NCBI GenBank assembly: GCA_963795385.1
Contig: CAWCHK010000014.1
Location: 744,001-808,000, forward strand
Direction: 5' to 3'
Origin: CAVURS01 sp963795385
GTDB lineage: Bacteria; Actinomycetota; Actinomycetes; Actinomycetales; CAVURS01
Length of the DNA: 64,000 nt
Shown piece by piece: positions 8,975 through 16,992 of this stretch (the first letter of the stretch is position 1; each line of letters begins with the position of its first letter). A program made the translations under genes and the position numbers. Below the pieces are notes generated by a model, which saw only the letters and a list, made by a program, of their open reading frames with translations, did not search any database and was not told the DNA's origin.

Positions 8975-9349
8975 TCAGGCGTCGGGCGCGTCCGGGCCCT
9001 CGGAGATCTGGCGCAGCGTCGAGATCACCGTGACCTCGGGCCAGTGCTTCGCGTGCAGCTCGGCGAACTCCCGCTGATCGGCCACGGCCTCCTCGACGCT
9101 GTCGTACTGCATGATCGCCCAGCCGCCGACGACCTCCTTGGCCTCGGCGTACGGCCCGTCCACCCGGCTGACCTCGCCCTGGCGGACGACGAAGTTCACG
9201 GCGTCCTCGGTGCCGTACAGCCCACCTCCGTCGAGGAACACGCCCTTCGCCGCCCGCTCGGAAACGTGCTCGTCCATCGCGTCGAACAGTGCCTGCGGCG
9301 GCGTTCCGACGCCCTCTTCCATCCGCACGAAACCCATGAACCGTGGCAT
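8975..9349 (-). CDS. YCII-related (DGPF) protein, ECF42 partner
   Basis: Small alpha/beta protein of 124 residues with the DGPY motif and a WAIMQYDS strand, typical of YCII/DGPF proteins encoded next to ECF42 sigma factors. No catalytic role is firmly established for the family. Two ATGs are possible, at 9355 and 9349; AGGAG sits 2 bases before the first and 8 bases before the second, so 9349 is preferred. Transcribed before the sigma factor, 23 bp upstream, so the two form an operon. Confidence 0.85.
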   Translation of the reverse strand: MPRFMGFVRMEEGVGTPPQALFDAMDEHVSERAAKGVFLDGGGLYGTEDAVNFVVRQGEVSRVDGPYAEAKEVVGGWAIMQYDSVEEAVADQREFAELHAKHWPEVTVISTLRQISEGPDAPDA

Positions 9350-9395
9350 CTTCATCTCTCCTGTGTGTTGATGGTGAGTTGCTTGTCGCACGTAC

Positions 9396-9422
9396 GTCGA
9401 ACGAGATTCAGGCTCTTCGACA
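9396..9422 (-). promoter_or_regulatory. Candidate ECF42 autoregulatory promoter
   Basis: On the minus strand TGTCGA (9422-9417) is followed after 17 bases by CGAC (9399-9396), about 47 bp upstream of the YCII start. Reported ECF42 target promoters, as I recall them, have TGTCGA as the -35 and CGA/TC as the -10 element, so this fits self-regulation of the YCII-sigma operon. I have not aligned it to known sites. Confidence 0.45.
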
Positions 9423-9469
9423 TCGTCTCTCGCTGTTTCGTCCGCGTACTCGTCGGGGCTCGATCTATT

Positions 9470-9494
9470 ACGATACGGACCTGTTCCGTTTCGT
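9470..9494. promoter_or_regulatory. Candidate TetR operator
   Basis: Inverted repeat ACGATACGGA (9470-9479), 5-bp spacer, TCCGTTTCGT (9485-9494); 9 of 10 arm positions pair. It ends 15 bp before the GTG of the TetR gene at 9510, where it would block transcription of the TetR-MFS operon. Confidence 0.6.
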
Positions 9495-9509
9495 GGTAGG
9501 TTCCAGGGC

Positions 9510-10154
9510 GTGGAGAGGACCGACGCTGTCACCGACGAACGTCCTCGTGGACGACCGCGGGACCCGAGTCGCGACGAGGCGATCATCGAGGCGACCATCG
9601 ACGTCCTCGTGCGCGACGGCTACGACCACCTCTCCATGGAGGGCGTCGCCTCGGCAGCAGGCGTCGGGAAGGCCACCGTCTACCGGCGGTGGGGCAACAA
9701 GGCGGAGCTGGTCATCGATGCGATGGCAAGCCTCAAGCCCGGCATCGACCAGATCGACACCGGCTCGCTCGACGGGGACATCGAGCTGATGGTCCTCACC
9801 TCGTGCAGCCCGTACTCACAGCGGTTGTTCCAGGTGATGGTGAGCATCTGCTCCGCCCTCCCCCGCGAGCCCGAGCTGCTCGAGGCGTTCACGACCCGCT
9901 TCACCGAGCCGCGCATCGAACGCATCACCGAGATGCTGATCCGCGCCCGACACCGCGGCGAGCTCGGCCCCGACGTCGATCTGGCCATGGCCGCGAGCCT
10001 GGTTCCCTCGCTCATGCTTCAACGTGCCCTCATGACCGGCCAGCCGGCCGGTCGCGTCTATGCCGAGCAGGTCGTCGGCAGCGTGCTGCTCCCGGTCCTG
10101 GGACGTCCAGCACGAGTCACCCAGCCACCGAAACGGAAAAGACTCAATGACTGA
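9510..10154 (+). CDS. TetR/AcrR family transcriptional regulator
   Basis: A 214-residue repressor with an N-terminal helix-turn-helix (MEGVASAAGVGKATVYRRW) and a C-terminal ligand domain of the TetR_C type found in efflux regulators. GTG start just downstream of the inverted repeat 9470-9494. Its last codons overlap the ATG of the MFS transporter by 8 bp, so regulator and pump are cotranscribed. The likely role is repression of its own operon, relieved by a toxic substrate of the pump. Confidence 0.88.
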   Translation: MERTDAVTDERPRGRPRDPSRDEAIIEATIDVLVRDGYDHLSMEGVASAAGVGKATVYRRWGNKAELVIDAMASLKPGIDQIDTGSLDGDIELMVLTSCSPYSQRLFQVMVSICSALPREPELLEAFTTRFTEPRIERITEMLIRARHRGELGPDVDLAMAASLVPSLMLQRALMTGQPAGRVYAEQVVGSVLLPVLGRPARVTQPPKRKRLND

Positions 10155-11616
10155 CACCTCGCACTCGCGCGTGACCCGCAACGGCGGGCTCGCCCTCGCC
10201 GTGATCTGCGTTGCGCAGCTCATGGTCGTGCTCGACGCCACGGTGGTGAACGTCGCGCTGCCGAAGATCAGAAATGATCTCGGCTTCTCGACGGACAACC
10301 TCACCTGGGTCATCACGGCGTACTCGCTGACCTTCGGTGGGCTCCTGCTCTTCGGCGGGCGGACCGGCGACTTCTTCGGTCGCCGTCGCATGTTCATGAT
10401 CGGCGTCTCGCTCTTCGCGGGAGCATCCCTGGTGGGCGGGCTCGCCACCAGCGAGGTCATGCTCATCGGCGCCCGCGCCGCACAGGGGGCCGGCGGCGCT
10501 ATTGCGGCGCCCACTGCGCTTGCCCTGCTGGCCACGACGTTCACCGAGCCGGCGGCCCGGGCCCGTGCCTTCGGCGTCTTCGCGGCAATGGCCGCGTCCG
10601 GTGGCGCCCTCGGACTGTTGCTGGGCGGCACGCTGACCGACCTCGCCAGCTGGCGCTGGGCTCTGATCATCAACGTGCCGATCGGCGCGATCGTCCTGAT
10701 CCTCGCGCCACGTGTGCTCAACGAGTCGCAAGGCTCGGGCACGAAGCTCGATCTGCCGGGCGCCATCTCGGTCACGGCAGGAATGTCGATCCTCGTCTAC
10801 GGGCTGACCAAGGCCGCCAGCGATGGCTGGGGCTCCACGACCACCATCGTGACCCTCGCGATCGCCGCGGCACTCCTGGTTGCGTTCGTGTTCATCGAGC
10901 ACGTCTCGAGTCATCCGCTCATGCCGTTCCGGATCTTCGCCAACCGCAACCGCACCGGCGCCTACCTGATCATGCTCTTCCTCGCGGCTGCCCTCTTCAC
11001 GACCTTCTACCTGATGGCGCAGTACCTGCAGGACGTGCACGGTTGGAGCCCGTTCCGCACGGGCCTGGGCTTCCTCCCGATGCCGGTCACGATCATGTTC
11101 ATGTCCCTCGTGGTCGTACGACGGCTCATCCCGACGATCGGCATCCGTCCCTTCCTCACCATCGGTCCGATCCTCGCCATCGTCGCGATGGTCGCGTTCT
11201 CGCGGCTCACTGCAGCGAGCACCTACTGGGAGTTCCTGGGATGCATTCTGGTGCTGGGTCTCGGCATGGGCTGCAGCTTCGTGCCGCTGACCATGACGGC
11301 CGTCAACGGCGTCGCCCCGCATGAGACGGGCCTCGCCTCGGCGCTGCTCAACACGGGTCAACAGCTCGGTGGCGCCATCGGTCTCGCTGTCTTCGGCACG
11401 GTCTTCGCCCACGCATCAGCGACCCGCGCCGGCGAGATCGGCCGTCTCGCCACCACCACTGCTGGCCAGACGGACATCTTCGTCGCCGGGCAGCAGCACG
11501 CCTTCGATGCCGCAATCGTCGTGACCGCGCTGGCGCTCATCGCGTCACTGGCGCTCATCCGCGTCCAGAAGGCAGTCCGGCCGACGCCGTCCGCCGTCCC
11601 CGCTCTGGTGGAGTGA
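10147..11616 (+). CDS. MFS drug efflux transporter, DHA2 (EmrB/QacA) type
   Basis: A 489-residue, 14-helix proton-driven exporter. Motif D1-like LDATVVNVALPKI lies in helix 1, motif A GGRTGDFFGRRRMF between helices 2 and 3, and motif C-like GGALGLLLGG in helix 5. The ATG at 10147 overlaps the TetR gene by 8 bp; the longer in-frame reading starts inside TetR and is rejected. The substrate is unknown; relatives export dyes, quaternary ammonium compounds or antibiotics. Confidence 0.9.
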   Translation: MTDTSHSRVTRNGGLALAVICVAQLMVVLDATVVNVALPKIRNDLGFSTDNLTWVITAYSLTFGGLLLFGGRTGDFFGRRRMFMIGVSLFAGASLVGGLATSEVMLIGARAAQGAGGAIAAPTALALLATTFTEPAARARAFGVFAAMAASGGALGLLLGGTLTDLASWRWALIINVPIGAIVLILAPRVLNESQGSGTKLDLPGAISVTAGMSILVYGLTKAASDGWGSTTTIVTLAIAAALLVAFVFIEHVSSHPLMPFRIFANRNRTGAYLIMLFLAAALFTTFYLMAQYLQDVHGWSPFRTGLGFLPMPVTIMFMSLVVVRRLIPTIGIRPFLTIGPILAIVAMVAFSRLTAASTYWEFLGCILVLGLGMGCSFVPLTMTAVNGVAPHETGLASALLNTGQQLGGAIGLAVFGTVFAHASATRAGEIGRLATTTAGQTDIFVAGQQHAFDAAIVVTALALIASLALIRVQKAVRPTPSAVPALVE

Positions 11617-11626
11617 AGGGACTCGA

Positions 11627-11670
11627 GTCGGTCGTCAGCTGCTCAGGCCGGGCCGTTGAGCAGGGCCGAC
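11627..11670 (+). terminator. Stem-loop after the MFS gene
   Basis: CTGCTCA (11639-11645) pairs with TGAGCAG (11657-11663), and an outer GTCGGTC/GGCCGAC extends the stem with one G-U pair. It starts 10 bp after the MFS stop. There is no T-run, as is common for actinobacterial terminators. Confidence 0.5.
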
Positions 11671-11766
11671 CTTGCTCCAAGGGGCGGGAGCGGCACTTTG
11701 CGTGTTCAATCGACAAGCAAGCCTGGACACACACGACCAGACGACCATTTGAGCAGGGAAGTTGAT

Positions 11767-11925
11767 ATGGGTTTCCTACTGTGGATCATCGCCGTCATTC
11801 TGGTGATCGCCGGCATCGTCACGCTGATCAAGGGCAGCATCATCTTGGGCATCGTGCTCATCGTGATCGGCCTCGCCGTGGGGCCCGGCGGTTGGAGCAT
11901 CTTCAACCGCGGCGCTCGGACCTAG
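11767..11925 (+). CDS. Small membrane protein, DUF6131-like
   Basis: A 52-residue protein with two membrane helices (FLLWIIAVILVIAGIVTLI and ILGIVLIVIGLAV) and the C-terminal GPGGWSIFNRG motif of small actinobacterial DUF6131 proteins. No function is known. The ATG at 11767 follows AGGG by about 8 bases; an upstream in-frame start at 11656 gives an unconvincing extension through the stem-loop region. Confidence 0.7.
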   Translation: MGFLLWIIAVILVIAGIVTLIKGSIILGIVLIVIGLAVGPGGWSIFNRGART

Positions 11926-12069
11926 GCCGGCGTTCAGGGGGTAGGCGGGCAAAGGCTCGGTGCGGGCCTGCCCCCACCGCGCGAGTGAGGGCAGCGGTGG
12001 TTGCTGTCAGCGTCTTCCGGCCGCGGGCCGGGCGCTAGCAACGTCGACGGCACCGGAACGGAGAGCGCG

Positions 12070-12690
12070 ATGACGACTCGCCACGGCAAGGTCGTCGTCA
12101 ACCAGACCATCTCAGCGGACGGGTACGCCGCCGGGCCGGGCCAGGGCGAGGATCGCCCCTTCGGCGACGACGGCGGCGACGGCTGGGGTAACACCTTGCA
12201 CGCGTGGATGTTCGACACCGGAGTGGAGAACCAGGCCGAGGTCGCCCAGATCAACACCGCCTCAGCAGTGATCATGGGCCGCAACATGTTCGGGCCCGTG
12301 CGCGGCGACTGGGACCGACCCTGGAACGGGTGGTGGGGCGACAACCCGCCGTTCCACGTCCCCGTGTTCGTGCTGACCCACCACACGCGCCCACCCGAAC
12401 CGATGGACGGCGGCACCACCTACCACTTCGTGACCGCCGGCATTGAGGCCGCCCTCGACCAGGCCCATGTCGCGGCCGGGTCCGGCGACGTCTCGATCCA
12501 CGGCGGCGCCGAGACCATCAACCAGTACCTGACCGCAGGCCTCGTCGACGAGCTGAGGCTGCACATCGTCCCGATGACCCTCGGCGCCGGCGCCCGACTC
12601 TTCGAAGCCGTGCCGCCGTTGAGGCTCGAGCAAGTGTGGGCCCGGGCAGCCAGCACCGTTCTGCACGTCACCTACCGGGTGCTGCGCTGA
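12070..12690 (+). CDS. Dihydrofolate reductase family protein (RibD C-terminal-like)
   Basis: A 206-residue DHFR-fold reductase of the RibD C-terminal group: ISADGYAAG near the start, VIMGRNMFGPVRGDW for the nucleotide loop and GDVSIHGGAETINQYL, the NADPH-binding GG motif. It is most like the fold of riboflavin-pathway reductases, but such orphan paralogues have no proven substrate. The ATG is preceded by GGAGAGCG. Stands alone between a small membrane protein and a VOC gene. One of six members of this family in the window. Confidence 0.85.
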   Translation: MTTRHGKVVVNQTISADGYAAGPGQGEDRPFGDDGGDGWGNTLHAWMFDTGVENQAEVAQINTASAVIMGRNMFGPVRGDWDRPWNGWWGDNPPFHVPVFVLTHHTRPPEPMDGGTTYHFVTAGIEAALDQAHVAAGSGDVSIHGGAETINQYLTAGLVDELRLHIVPMTLGAGARLFEAVPPLRLEQVWARAASTVLHVTYRVLR

Positions 12691-12783
12691 CATCAGCCAG
12701 ATCCGCGCGATGCGCGGCGTACGAACTCGCAGAGCCGATGCTAGACATCGTGCCCGTGGTGCGTTGAGCCCTGAGGAGGCGCC

Positions 12784-13197
12784 ATGAACATCGAGTTCGT
12801 CGCGACTGTCGCCGTGATCACCGCCGAGCCGGTGCTCAGTCGCAGCCTGTACGTCGACAGCCTGGGACTGCCACTGGTCGGCGAAGCGGAAGGCTACGTG
12901 CACAGCGAAGAGATCCCCGGGTGCAAATCCTTCGGGATCTGGCCGCTCTCGGAGGCCGCCCAAGCCTGCTTCGGCACCGACCGATGGCCGGTCGGGCGAG
13001 CCGTACCCCAGGTCAGCATCGAGTTCGACGTGCCCAGCGCCCACGCCGTGGCCCCGGCAGCGCAGGAACTCGTCGAGGCCGGGCACGACCTGCTGCACGA
13101 AGCCCGCAAGGAGCCGTGGGGTCAGACGGTTGCCCGGCTCCAGTCACCCGAGGGCGCCATCATCGGCATCGCCTACACGCCGGTGCTGCATGACTGA
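12784..13197 (+). CDS. VOC (glyoxalase/bleomycin-resistance-like) family protein
   Basis: A 137-residue vicinal-oxygen-chelate protein made of two beta-alpha-beta-beta-beta modules: FVATVAVITAEPVLSRSLYV, the turn LGLPLVG, and a C-terminal VARLQSPEGAIIGIAYTP strand. Metal ligands are not obvious, so it may bind rather than convert its ligand. Good ribosome site TGAGGAGG just before the ATG. Faces the TetR gene at 13243 convergently. Confidence 0.8.
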   Translation: MNIEFVATVAVITAEPVLSRSLYVDSLGLPLVGEAEGYVHSEEIPGCKSFGIWPLSEAAQACFGTDRWPVGRAVPQVSIEFDVPSAHAVAPAAQELVEAGHDLLHEARKEPWGQTVARLQSPEGAIIGIAYTPVLHD

Positions 13198-13242
13198 ACG
13201 ACACGGTCTTCGGACTCGCGCTGGGACGGGGTGCCCGAGTCC

Positions 13243-13905
13243 CTACTTCACCTTGCTGAGATGGACCATGGCGTCGTAGAGCTGCTCGTCCGTCATCGGC
13301 GGCTCGGGGATCGGATGGGCCCGGTCAGCGCGGTAGGCGTCGAGCATGAGGTAGAGCTGGCGTCGCCAGGCCTTGGGCGCCTTGGCGCTGGTGGCGTCGA
13401 TGATCCGGCCGTTGGCCCAGATCAGGTTGACGACGTCGGCCTGGGTGATGTCGGGGCGAGCCTGGCCGGACAGTTGGGCTCGGGTGAGCACGTCTTCGAT
13501 CTGTCGGCACATCTGGTCGTGGATGTGTTCGGTCTCTGCGTTGCCGGGGAAGCGGCGGGAGAGGAAGTCGTTGAAACCTCGGTCCCCCGCCTGCACCGCG
13601 AACAGGTTCTCCAGGTAGGAGGCGAACCCTTCCCACGGATCGTCCATCCCCAGGGCCTTGTCGGCCCCGTCCAGGAACTCCCGAAGCCGCGGCTTGAAGG
13701 CGGCCATGAGCAGGTCCAGGCGGCGCGGGAAGTGCCGATAGAGGGTGCCGATGGCGACGCCGGCGTCGCGGGCGATCTTCTCCAGGGAGGCATCCACACC
13801 CTGGGCGGCGAACTCGCGCTGCGCGGCCGCGATGAGCTTGTCGCGGTGCTCGCGGGCATCACGTCGCAGCGGTCTCCGTGTCTGCTCGACGTCGCCCTGG
13901 CTCAC
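13243..13905 (-). CDS. TetR/AcrR family transcriptional regulator
   Basis: A 220-residue repressor: helix-turn-helix SLEKIARDAGVAIGTLYRHF near residues 41-60, then an all-helical ligand domain with LIWANGRIIDAT. It is divergent from the dinucleotide-binding oxidoreductase at 14028, the classic arrangement for a local repressor. The 122-bp gap between them has the operator-like sequence at 13923-13953. Confidence 0.87.
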   Translation of the reverse strand: MSQGDVEQTRRPLRRDAREHRDKLIAAAQREFAAQGVDASLEKIARDAGVAIGTLYRHFPRRLDLLMAAFKPRLREFLDGADKALGMDDPWEGFASYLENLFAVQAGDRGFNDFLSRRFPGNAETEHIHDQMCRQIEDVLTRAQLSGQARPDITQADVVNLIWANGRIIDATSAKAPKAWRRQLYLMLDAYRADRAHPIPEPPMTDEQLYDAMVHLSKVK

Positions 13906-13922
13906 TCGACCAGTCTACGGCG

Positions 13923-13953
13923 CCCTCCGGAATAGAATGAGGGCCCCCTCCGG
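13923..13953. promoter_or_regulatory. Candidate operator between TetR and oxidoreductase genes
   Basis: CCCTCCGG occurs at 13923-13930 and again at 13946-13953. The second copy is part of a short inverted repeat GAGGG-cc-CCCTC, and AATAGAATGAGG between them resembles a -10 region. Position between divergent genes supports a TetR site; the palindrome is short, so confidence is modest. Confidence 0.35.
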
Positions 13954-14027
13954 TTTGCCCGGACGTCATTGGCGCAAGGGGTGCCTCAACCCCGAGCACT
14001 CCCCGGACACCACGAAGGGCAGTCATC

Positions 14028-14645
14028 ATGACCACCATCAGCATCATCGGCGCGGGCAACATGGCTACGGCCATCGGCACCCGGGCGGCGAAGCACGGCC
14101 ACACCGTCGAGCTCATGAGCCGGGACACGGTCAAGGCTCAGGTGCTCGCCGACCAGATCGGCAACGGCGCCACCGTCGGCACCTACGGCGCGAGGCCGAC
14201 GGGGGACATCGTCATCGTGGCCGTCCTGTTCGCCGGCGCGGTTGACGTGATCGAGCACTACGGCGATGCGTTGGCCGGCAAGACCATCGTCGACATCACC
14301 AACCCGTTCAACGCCGACGGAAGTGGACTCGTGACGACGCCGGGCAACTCGGTGTCCGACCTGATCGCCGACGCCGCCCCCGAGGGCGCACACGTCGTGA
14401 AGGCGTTCAATTCGATCTTCAGTGGCGTCCTTGCTCAAGACACGGCCCTGGACGCGTTCCTCGCCGGCGACGACGCCGAGGCGAGGGCCCGGGTCGGGGC
14501 GTTCCTGGAGAGCTTGGGCCTGCGGGCCCTCGACGCGGGAGGACTCGAGATGACCCACGCCCTCGAGTGGGCCGGCCTGCTCCTGGTGGGCGTCGCCCGC
14601 AACGGCGCCGGCTTCGACCTCGCTCTGGGCGCCGAGGTCCGCTGA
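14028..14645 (+). CDS. NAD(P)-binding oxidoreductase, F420-dependent NADP reductase-like
   Basis: A 205-residue Rossmann protein with the dinucleotide motif SIIGAGNMATAIG at residues 4-16 and VDITNPFN, VKAFNSIFS as in NADPH:F420 oxidoreductases (Fno/NpdG-like). It is somewhat shorter than true Fno, so it may reduce another partner. GGGCAG precedes the ATG. Probably controlled by the divergent TetR gene and induced by an electrophile or oxidant. Confidence 0.82.
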   Translation: MTTISIIGAGNMATAIGTRAAKHGHTVELMSRDTVKAQVLADQIGNGATVGTYGARPTGDIVIVAVLFAGAVDVIEHYGDALAGKTIVDITNPFNADGSGLVTTPGNSVSDLIADAAPEGAHVVKAFNSIFSGVLAQDTALDAFLAGDDAEARARVGAFLESLGLRALDAGGLEMTHALEWAGLLLVGVARNGAGFDLALGAEVR

Positions 14646-14675
14646 GGCTCCTCCTTGGCCATCTAGCCTGTGCGC

Positions 14676-15398
14676 ATGCGGCGCTTCGAGGAGGAGGATC
14701 TCAGCGGCGCGGAGTTCCGCGAGTGCGACCTGAGTAGGGCGCGGCTGGTCGGCGTGGTCATGCATGACGCCGAGATCGACGGCCTGGTCACCGGTCTCGT
14801 GGTCAACGGGGTTCAGGTCATGCCGTACGTCGAGGCCGAGCTCGACCGCCGGCACCCGGTGCGGCGGCTGATCCGGTCCGACGAGCCGTCCGACCTGCGG
14901 GAGGCCTGGCGGCAGCTGCGGGCCGGTTGGGCCACGACCACCGACCGGGTCCGGTCGATGCCCGAGGGCAGTGAGCATCGCGGCGTCGACGGTGAGTGGT
15001 CGATGGTGCAGACCCTGCGTCACCTGGTCTTCGTGCACGACTCGTGGTTCCGCCGGTGCGTGCTCGGGCTGACCGAGCCCTTCACCGAAATGGGCCTGGC
15101 CTCGCCGTTCGTGCCCGATCAGGAGGAGCAGGGCCTTGACCCGGCCAGCCGGCCGAGCCTGGACGAGGTGCTGGGTGTCCGCGACCGGCAGGGCTCGCAG
15201 GTCGCGGCGTGGTTGGCCGAGGTCACATCCGAGCAGCTCGCTCAGACGGCGCCGGTGCCCTCCGGCGACGGGTGGCCGCCGTACGCCAGAGGGCGATCGG
15301 TGCGGCAGTGCCTCGGCACCGTCCTCAACGAGGAGTGGGCCCACCACGGCTTCTGTGTGCGCGACCTCGACAAGCTGTCGAGCCGATGGGCTTCGTAG
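14676..15398 (+). CDS. DinB family protein with N-terminal pentapeptide-like segment
   Basis: A 240-residue protein. The first 60 residues resemble a short pentapeptide stretch (LSGAEFRECDLSRARLVGV); the rest is a DinB four-helix bundle, with WSMVQTLRHLVFVHDSW and EEWAHHGFCVRDL containing the three His positions (one in each of the first and second motifs plus HH) expected to bind metal. Such proteins are related to mycothiol-dependent transferases. ATG 14676 preferred over an in-frame GTG at 14670. Confidence 0.8.
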   Translation: MRRFEEEDLSGAEFRECDLSRARLVGVVMHDAEIDGLVTGLVVNGVQVMPYVEAELDRRHPVRRLIRSDEPSDLREAWRQLRAGWATTTDRVRSMPEGSEHRGVDGEWSMVQTLRHLVFVHDSWFRRCVLGLTEPFTEMGLASPFVPDQEEQGLDPASRPSLDEVLGVRDRQGSQVAAWLAEVTSEQLAQTAPVPSGDGWPPYARGRSVRQCLGTVLNEEWAHHGFCVRDLDKLSSRWAS

Positions 15399-15539
15399 CC
15401 TCGTAGATGTTCGGGTCGAACGGTCATCTGCGGACAGCGCTGTCCATCCTGCGTCGGCAAGTGCGACTGCAGCCGCCACCGAGCTCGCGACTGTTCCGCC
15501 AGTGGACCTGGGTCAACGCCGTTCGGCGACCTCTCGATC

Positions 15540-15773
15540 TCAGTCTCGCTCTACGGGCGGTCGGCTGAAGTAGACGCAGACCCACGCCGTCACCAGGCCA
15601 CCGATCCCGACTGCTGCCAGGGACCCGAGCCTCTCGACTGCGGTGGCACCGGTGAAGAGGCCCCCGATCCCGCCGATGAGTGCGGCTCCACCGAGCAGAG
15701 GGATGGGCAGCCCCTCGCGACTGCCGAAAAATCCGAGGCCTTCGGGGCGCGGTCGTTCGCGATACCAACGCAT
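15540..15773 (-). CDS. Small hypothetical membrane protein
   Basis: A 77-residue reading with a basic N-terminus (MRWYRERPRP) and two hydrophobic stretches (LPIPLLGGAALIGGIGGLF and SLAAVGIGGLVTAWVCVYF). I do not recognise a family. Codon use is in keeping with a gene, but the region 15399-15916 otherwise holds nothing clear, and the open frame continues upstream of this ATG, so the start is uncertain. Confidence 0.45.
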   Translation of the reverse strand: MRWYRERPRPEGLGFFGSREGLPIPLLGGAALIGGIGGLFTGATAVERLGSLAAVGIGGLVTAWVCVYFSRPPVERD

Positions 15774-15916
15774 CCAACCCTGGGACGGCGGTCGGCGAAG
15801 GCTTGGCGCGCGTTCGCTATGCCGGCCGTGGGGACTCACGCTCCTATCGTGCCGCGCCCGGTAGAGCGACGTCCGATATTCACCGAGACCGGCGGCCAAC
15901 AGGGGGTCACGGCCCG

Positions 15917-16819
15917 CTACAGGAGCCGCACCATGAGCTGGCCGTTGCCGTCCATCTTGGACTCCACCGTGTGCGACCTGGACTCCACGAAGGCCCGGAA
16001 GGTGGAGAAGTGGAGCGTCTTCTCGGTGAAGGCGGGGTTCATCCGCTGCATCTGGCTCTTCACGCCGGCTGCGTAGACCCACTCGTCGTCGCTCTTCTGC
16101 AGCCCGACACTCACCGCCCGTACGAGCAAGGAGGTCGCCTCGGCCTCGGCGGTGGACTCGGCGGCAGCGGCGCCACGCTTGGTGTCCGCCTTCTTGGTGG
16201 CGGACTTCGTGGCCGGGGCCTTTCGCGGTGCCGCCTTCTTTGCCGGCGGTGGCGGCGTCGGTGCGGTCACGCCGGGGAGGTCGGCGTAGTCGATGAATTC
16301 GTTGCACGCCGACACCAAGGCCCTGCTGGTCGAGCCGGCGACACCGATTCCCACGACGTACCGGCCGAGCCGCTTGCAACGCTGCGCCAGTGGCACGTAG
16401 TCAGAGTCGCCTGCCACGAACACGACGTGCGAGATGTCGGAGTGCTGGACGAGATCCTCGACGGCGTCAACCGCGAGACGGATGTCGGCGCCGTTCTTGA
16501 GCCCCGAGGTGGTGAACAGCTGGACGAGGTCGATCGACCGGTTCACCAACGGGGTCTTGTACGCCGCGTTCGCTGGCACCGACCAGTCCGCGTACGCCCG
16601 GCTCAGCGCCACCGTGCCGAAGGATGCGGCGTAGTCGATGATCGCGCTGATGTCGATCTCCGCCTCGGCCAGCTTCACGTCCACCAGGTCGCTGGATCCG
16701 AGGAAACGTCGATGGTCGCGGGCTTGGTCCTTGCGCCAGGCTCCATCGCCATGGATGTTGTCGTAGCGGGAGATGACGACATTGTCGAAGTCGATGTAGA
16801 CGGCCACCCGGTCGCTCAT
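15917..16819 (-). CDS. NYN domain protein with C-terminal OST-HTH/LOTUS domain
   Basis: A 300-residue protein. The N-terminal NYN (PIN-like) domain has the acidic metal-site residues in YIDFDNV, VDAVEDL and FVAGDSDYVPL, as in Rae1/MARF1-type ribonucleases. A Lys/Ala/Pro-rich linker (KKAAPRKAPATKSATKK) leads to a winged-helix OST-HTH/LOTUS domain starting near residue 228 (LLVRAVSVGLQ to KTLHFSTFRAFVESR), a module that binds RNA, notably G-quadruplexes. The combination suggests an RNA-targeted nuclease. Monocistronic. Confidence 0.88.
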   Translation of the reverse strand: MSDRVAVYIDFDNVVISRYDNIHGDGAWRKDQARDHRRFLGSSDLVDVKLAEAEIDISAIIDYAASFGTVALSRAYADWSVPANAAYKTPLVNRSIDLVQLFTTSGLKNGADIRLAVDAVEDLVQHSDISHVVFVAGDSDYVPLAQRCKRLGRYVVGIGVAGSTSRALVSACNEFIDYADLPGVTAPTPPPPAKKAAPRKAPATKSATKKADTKRGAAAAESTAEAEATSLLVRAVSVGLQKSDDEWVYAAGVKSQMQRMNPAFTEKTLHFSTFRAFVESRSHTVESKMDGNGQLMVRLL

Positions 16820-16928
16820 GGCGCGACCCTAACGTCCGGGTGTGGACCTGCGGACTGGCGGCAGGCTCCCGGCGGTTGGGGTGTCCTCAAAGCGGCGTTC
16901 GCAGATCTAGTACTTCAGGTTCCGAGAA

Positions 16929-16950
16929 CCACCTCGCGTCGCCGAGGTGG
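16929..16950. terminator. Stem-loop between response regulator and NYN gene
   Basis: CCACCTCG (16929-16936), 6-base loop, CGAGGTGG (16943-16950): a perfect 8-bp stem, 43 bp past the stop of the minus-strand response regulator. It may end that operon; there is no T-run. Confidence 0.45.
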
Positions 16951-16992
16951 AGGTGCTCGAGGGGCCAGCGCGATGGCAGAGGTTGCTTCCTG

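Noticed and set aside
10144..11412. Long minus-strand readings opposite the MFS gene, and similar ones at 654-1715, 2764-4134, 33641-35935, 34000-35889 and 40264-41580.
   Set aside because: They are mirror frames of strongly coding GC-rich genes, with compositions dominated by Arg, Gly, His and Asp and no recognisable domains.
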